Shown one piece after another: positions 4,750 through 6,072 of a stretch of DNA of 6,072 nucleotides. The position numbers and the translations under genes are program-made. The notes under the pieces were generated by a model that worked only from the letters and a program-made list of their open reading frames with translations, had not been told where the DNA came from and made no database searches. The DNA comes from an uncultured Lachnospiraceae bacterium (GTDB lineage Bacteria > Bacillota > Clostridia > Lachnospirales > Lachnospiraceae): the NCBI GenBank assembly GCA_948438565.1, contig CAOJLW010000132.1, positions 1-6,072 on the forward strand, written 5' to 3'. Positions within the stretch are counted from its first letter, which is position 1; each line of letters begins with the position of its first letter.

Positions 4750-6072
4750 ATGGTGACAGGAATGAAGGGAGATACGCCTCGTATTGCCATTTATATGTCT
4801 TGCTATAATCATGAAGAATTTGTGGGGGAGGCAGTGGAATCGATCCTTGGGCAGACCTATGAGAATTGGGAATTATATGCGGTGAATGACGGTTCTACAG
4901 ACAAATCAGGTGAAATATTAGCTTCCTATCAGGACAAGCGGATTCATTATTATAATTTTAAGAAAAATACAAATCTGATAGGAGCCATCCGATTTTTAAT
5001 GGAGATTTTTAAGGAAGCGGATGTAGATTATATTGCGGATTTGGCGTCGGACGACGTATGGGAAAAGGATAAGCTGGAAAAGCAGATCGCTTTTTTACAG
5101 AGCCATCCGGAATATAAAGCGTGTTTTTCCTGGGACAAGATCGTATTCAACTCTGAGGACAAAGGCGTATATGAAAATGATAGTTTATATTCCCATAAAG
5201 AGAACATAACCAGGTATGAGTGGCTTAACTATTTTTATAGATGCGAGAATTGCCTGAACGAATGCTCCATGTTAATGGAAAAAGATGTATTTTTTGAATT
5301 TGGAGGGAAAAATCAGCTCTATTATCAATTGGGAGATTTGCGGTTATGGTATTTATTATGCACAAAATATTCCTTTTACCTCTTGGAAGAAGAGCTGGTG
5401 CAATACAGACGCCATGGGGCAAATTTAAGCGAGCCCTCCCCGGAAGTGATTATCCGGTGTATCAATGAACGGTATCTGATTGATAAAGAGGCGTTTTCAT
5501 TGATGGATAAAAGTACGTTTCGCAGGACATTTTATATGGAGCTTCCCTATATGGTTTGCGATACGCAGGAACAGTTTTTAGCCGAACAGTTTTGCGTCTT
5601 TTTGGGCAGAAATATATCTTCCGCTTATGCAAAAGAGCAAATGGCGATGGATTTATATTTTATGCATTCTCAAAACAACGCGTTTTTGTCGGTTTTGGAA
5701 AACGATTATTATTTTGATGCGAAAAACTTACTTGGGTTATCCGGAAAAGAGGGTTTATCTACCGCGATGATGCCAAGGGATGGGGCAAATAAGCTTTCAC
5801 CTGCTGTGATATTGATCAATGCAGTGGAGACAGGTAAAATCAAGGAAGATACGCTGCATCAATTCCGATATAGCACATTATTTGATTTGTGGGAGATTAC
5901 CGTTTTATTGGAAAACGGCCGACAGAAATTTGACAGAATCAAAGAGTTTATAGTCGATTTACAGAACAAAAGGGTGAAACTACAGAAAGAAAAAAAAGTA
6001 TTATTTTTAATTGCGCAGTCCTCACCATCGGATGTTACAGAAAAAATCCGGGAAAAGCAAAAAAACGGCGCA
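4750..6072 (+). CDS. Family 2 glycosyltransferase with extended C-terminal region (3' end outside window)
   Basis: The frame is open for 441 codons to the right edge with no stop. The GT-A fold of glycosyltransferase family 2 begins with RIAIYMSCYNHEEFV (11-25), then SILGQTY (31-37) and nucleotide-binding VNDGSTD (45-51). ADLASDDVW at 96-104 carries the metal-binding Asp pair, 101-102. GDLRLWYLL near 195-203 and YRRHGANLS at 219-227 fit the end of the catalytic domain. The enzyme would move a sugar from a nucleotide donor to a glycan or lipid-linked acceptor at the inner membrane face; donor and acceptor are unknown. Beyond residue ~235 at least 200 further residues continue, unrecognised, mostly helical and charged. 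They end with a strand-like VLFLIAQ (near 418-424) that may open another domain. An in-frame stop at 4705 limits the start. ATG 4750 is the first choice, with GTG 4753 and ATG 4762 as alternatives; all have poor Shine-Dalgarno sequences (purines at 4741-4748 and AGGA at 4758-4761). Confidence 0.88.
   Translation, partial: MVTGMKGDTPRIAIYMSCYNHEEFVGEAVESILGQTYENWELYAVNDGSTDKSGEILASYQDKRIHYYNFKKNTNLIGAIRFLMEIFKEADVDYIADLASDDVWEKDKLEKQIAFLQSHPEYKACFSWDKIVFNSEDKGVYENDSLYSHKENITRYEWLNYFYRCENCLNECSMLMEKDVFFEFGGKNQLYYQLGDLRLWYLLCTKYSFYLLEEELVQYRRHGANLSEPSPEVIIRCINERYLIDKEAFSLMDKSTFRRTFYMELPYMVCDTQEQFLAEQFCVFLGRNISSAYAKEQMAMDLYFMHSQNNAFLSVLENDYYFDAKNLLGLSGKEGLSTAMMPRDGANKLSPAVILINAVETGKIKEDTLHQFRYSTLFDLWEITVLLENGRQKFDRIKEFIVDLQNKRVKLQKEKKVLFLIAQSSPSDVTEKIREKQKNGA

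Noticed and set aside
5225..5422. Minus-strand open frame of 65 codons
   Set aside because: It is antisense to the glycosyltransferase catalytic domain and has no motif or start signal.
1..6072. CRISPR arrays, tRNA or rRNA genes, insertion sequences
   Set aside because: No regularly spaced repeats, transposase motifs, terminal inverted repeats or RNA gene signatures were seen on either strand.

Overview
The window looks like part of a surface-polysaccharide or related glycan biosynthesis locus from a Gram-positive anaerobe, most likely a Clostridia (Lachnospiraceae-like) genome. The grounds are the AGGAGG-type ribosome binding sites close to start codons, the moderate GC content with mixed codon use, and the tight co-directional packing. 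The taxonomic call is an inference from style, not from a marker gene.

All six genes lie on the + strand. From left to right they are: the C-terminal part of a 3-dehydroquinate-synthase-family sugar phosphate cyclase (1-558, cut by the left edge); a radical SAM/SPASM enzyme (627-1673); an FkbM-family SAM-dependent methyltransferase (1716-2636); CDP-glucose 4,6-dehydratase (2660-3736); glucose-1-phosphate cytidylyltransferase (3769-4560); and a family 2 glycosyltransferase that runs off the right edge (4750-6072, no stop codon in the window). The first five have gaps of only 23-68 bases and form a probable operon. The largest gap (4561-4749, 189 bases) is AT-rich. It holds a strong Shine-Dalgarno sequence with no gene behind it and a good sigma-A-type promoter, so the glycosyltransferase may start a new transcript or sit beyond a recombination junction.

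How the genes may work together: the cytidylyltransferase makes CDP-glucose and the dehydratase converts it to CDP-4-keto-6-deoxyglucose, the branch-point precursor of CDP-linked deoxy and dideoxy sugars. No enzyme that clearly consumes this intermediate (for example an RfbH-type 3-dehydrase, a ketoreductase or a C-methyltransferase) is in view. The cyclase-like protein could supply a carbocycle. The radical SAM protein could carry out oxidation, epimerisation or another radical step. The FkbM protein would add a methyl group, and the glycosyltransferase would attach the finished unit.

The combination of a sugar phosphate cyclase, a SPASM radical SAM protein, deoxysugar enzymes and a glycosyltransferase loosely recalls cyclitol and aminoglycoside pathways. 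This is the most interesting idea the window offers, but the visible cyclase residues match genuine dehydroquinate synthase, so it remains a hypothesis.
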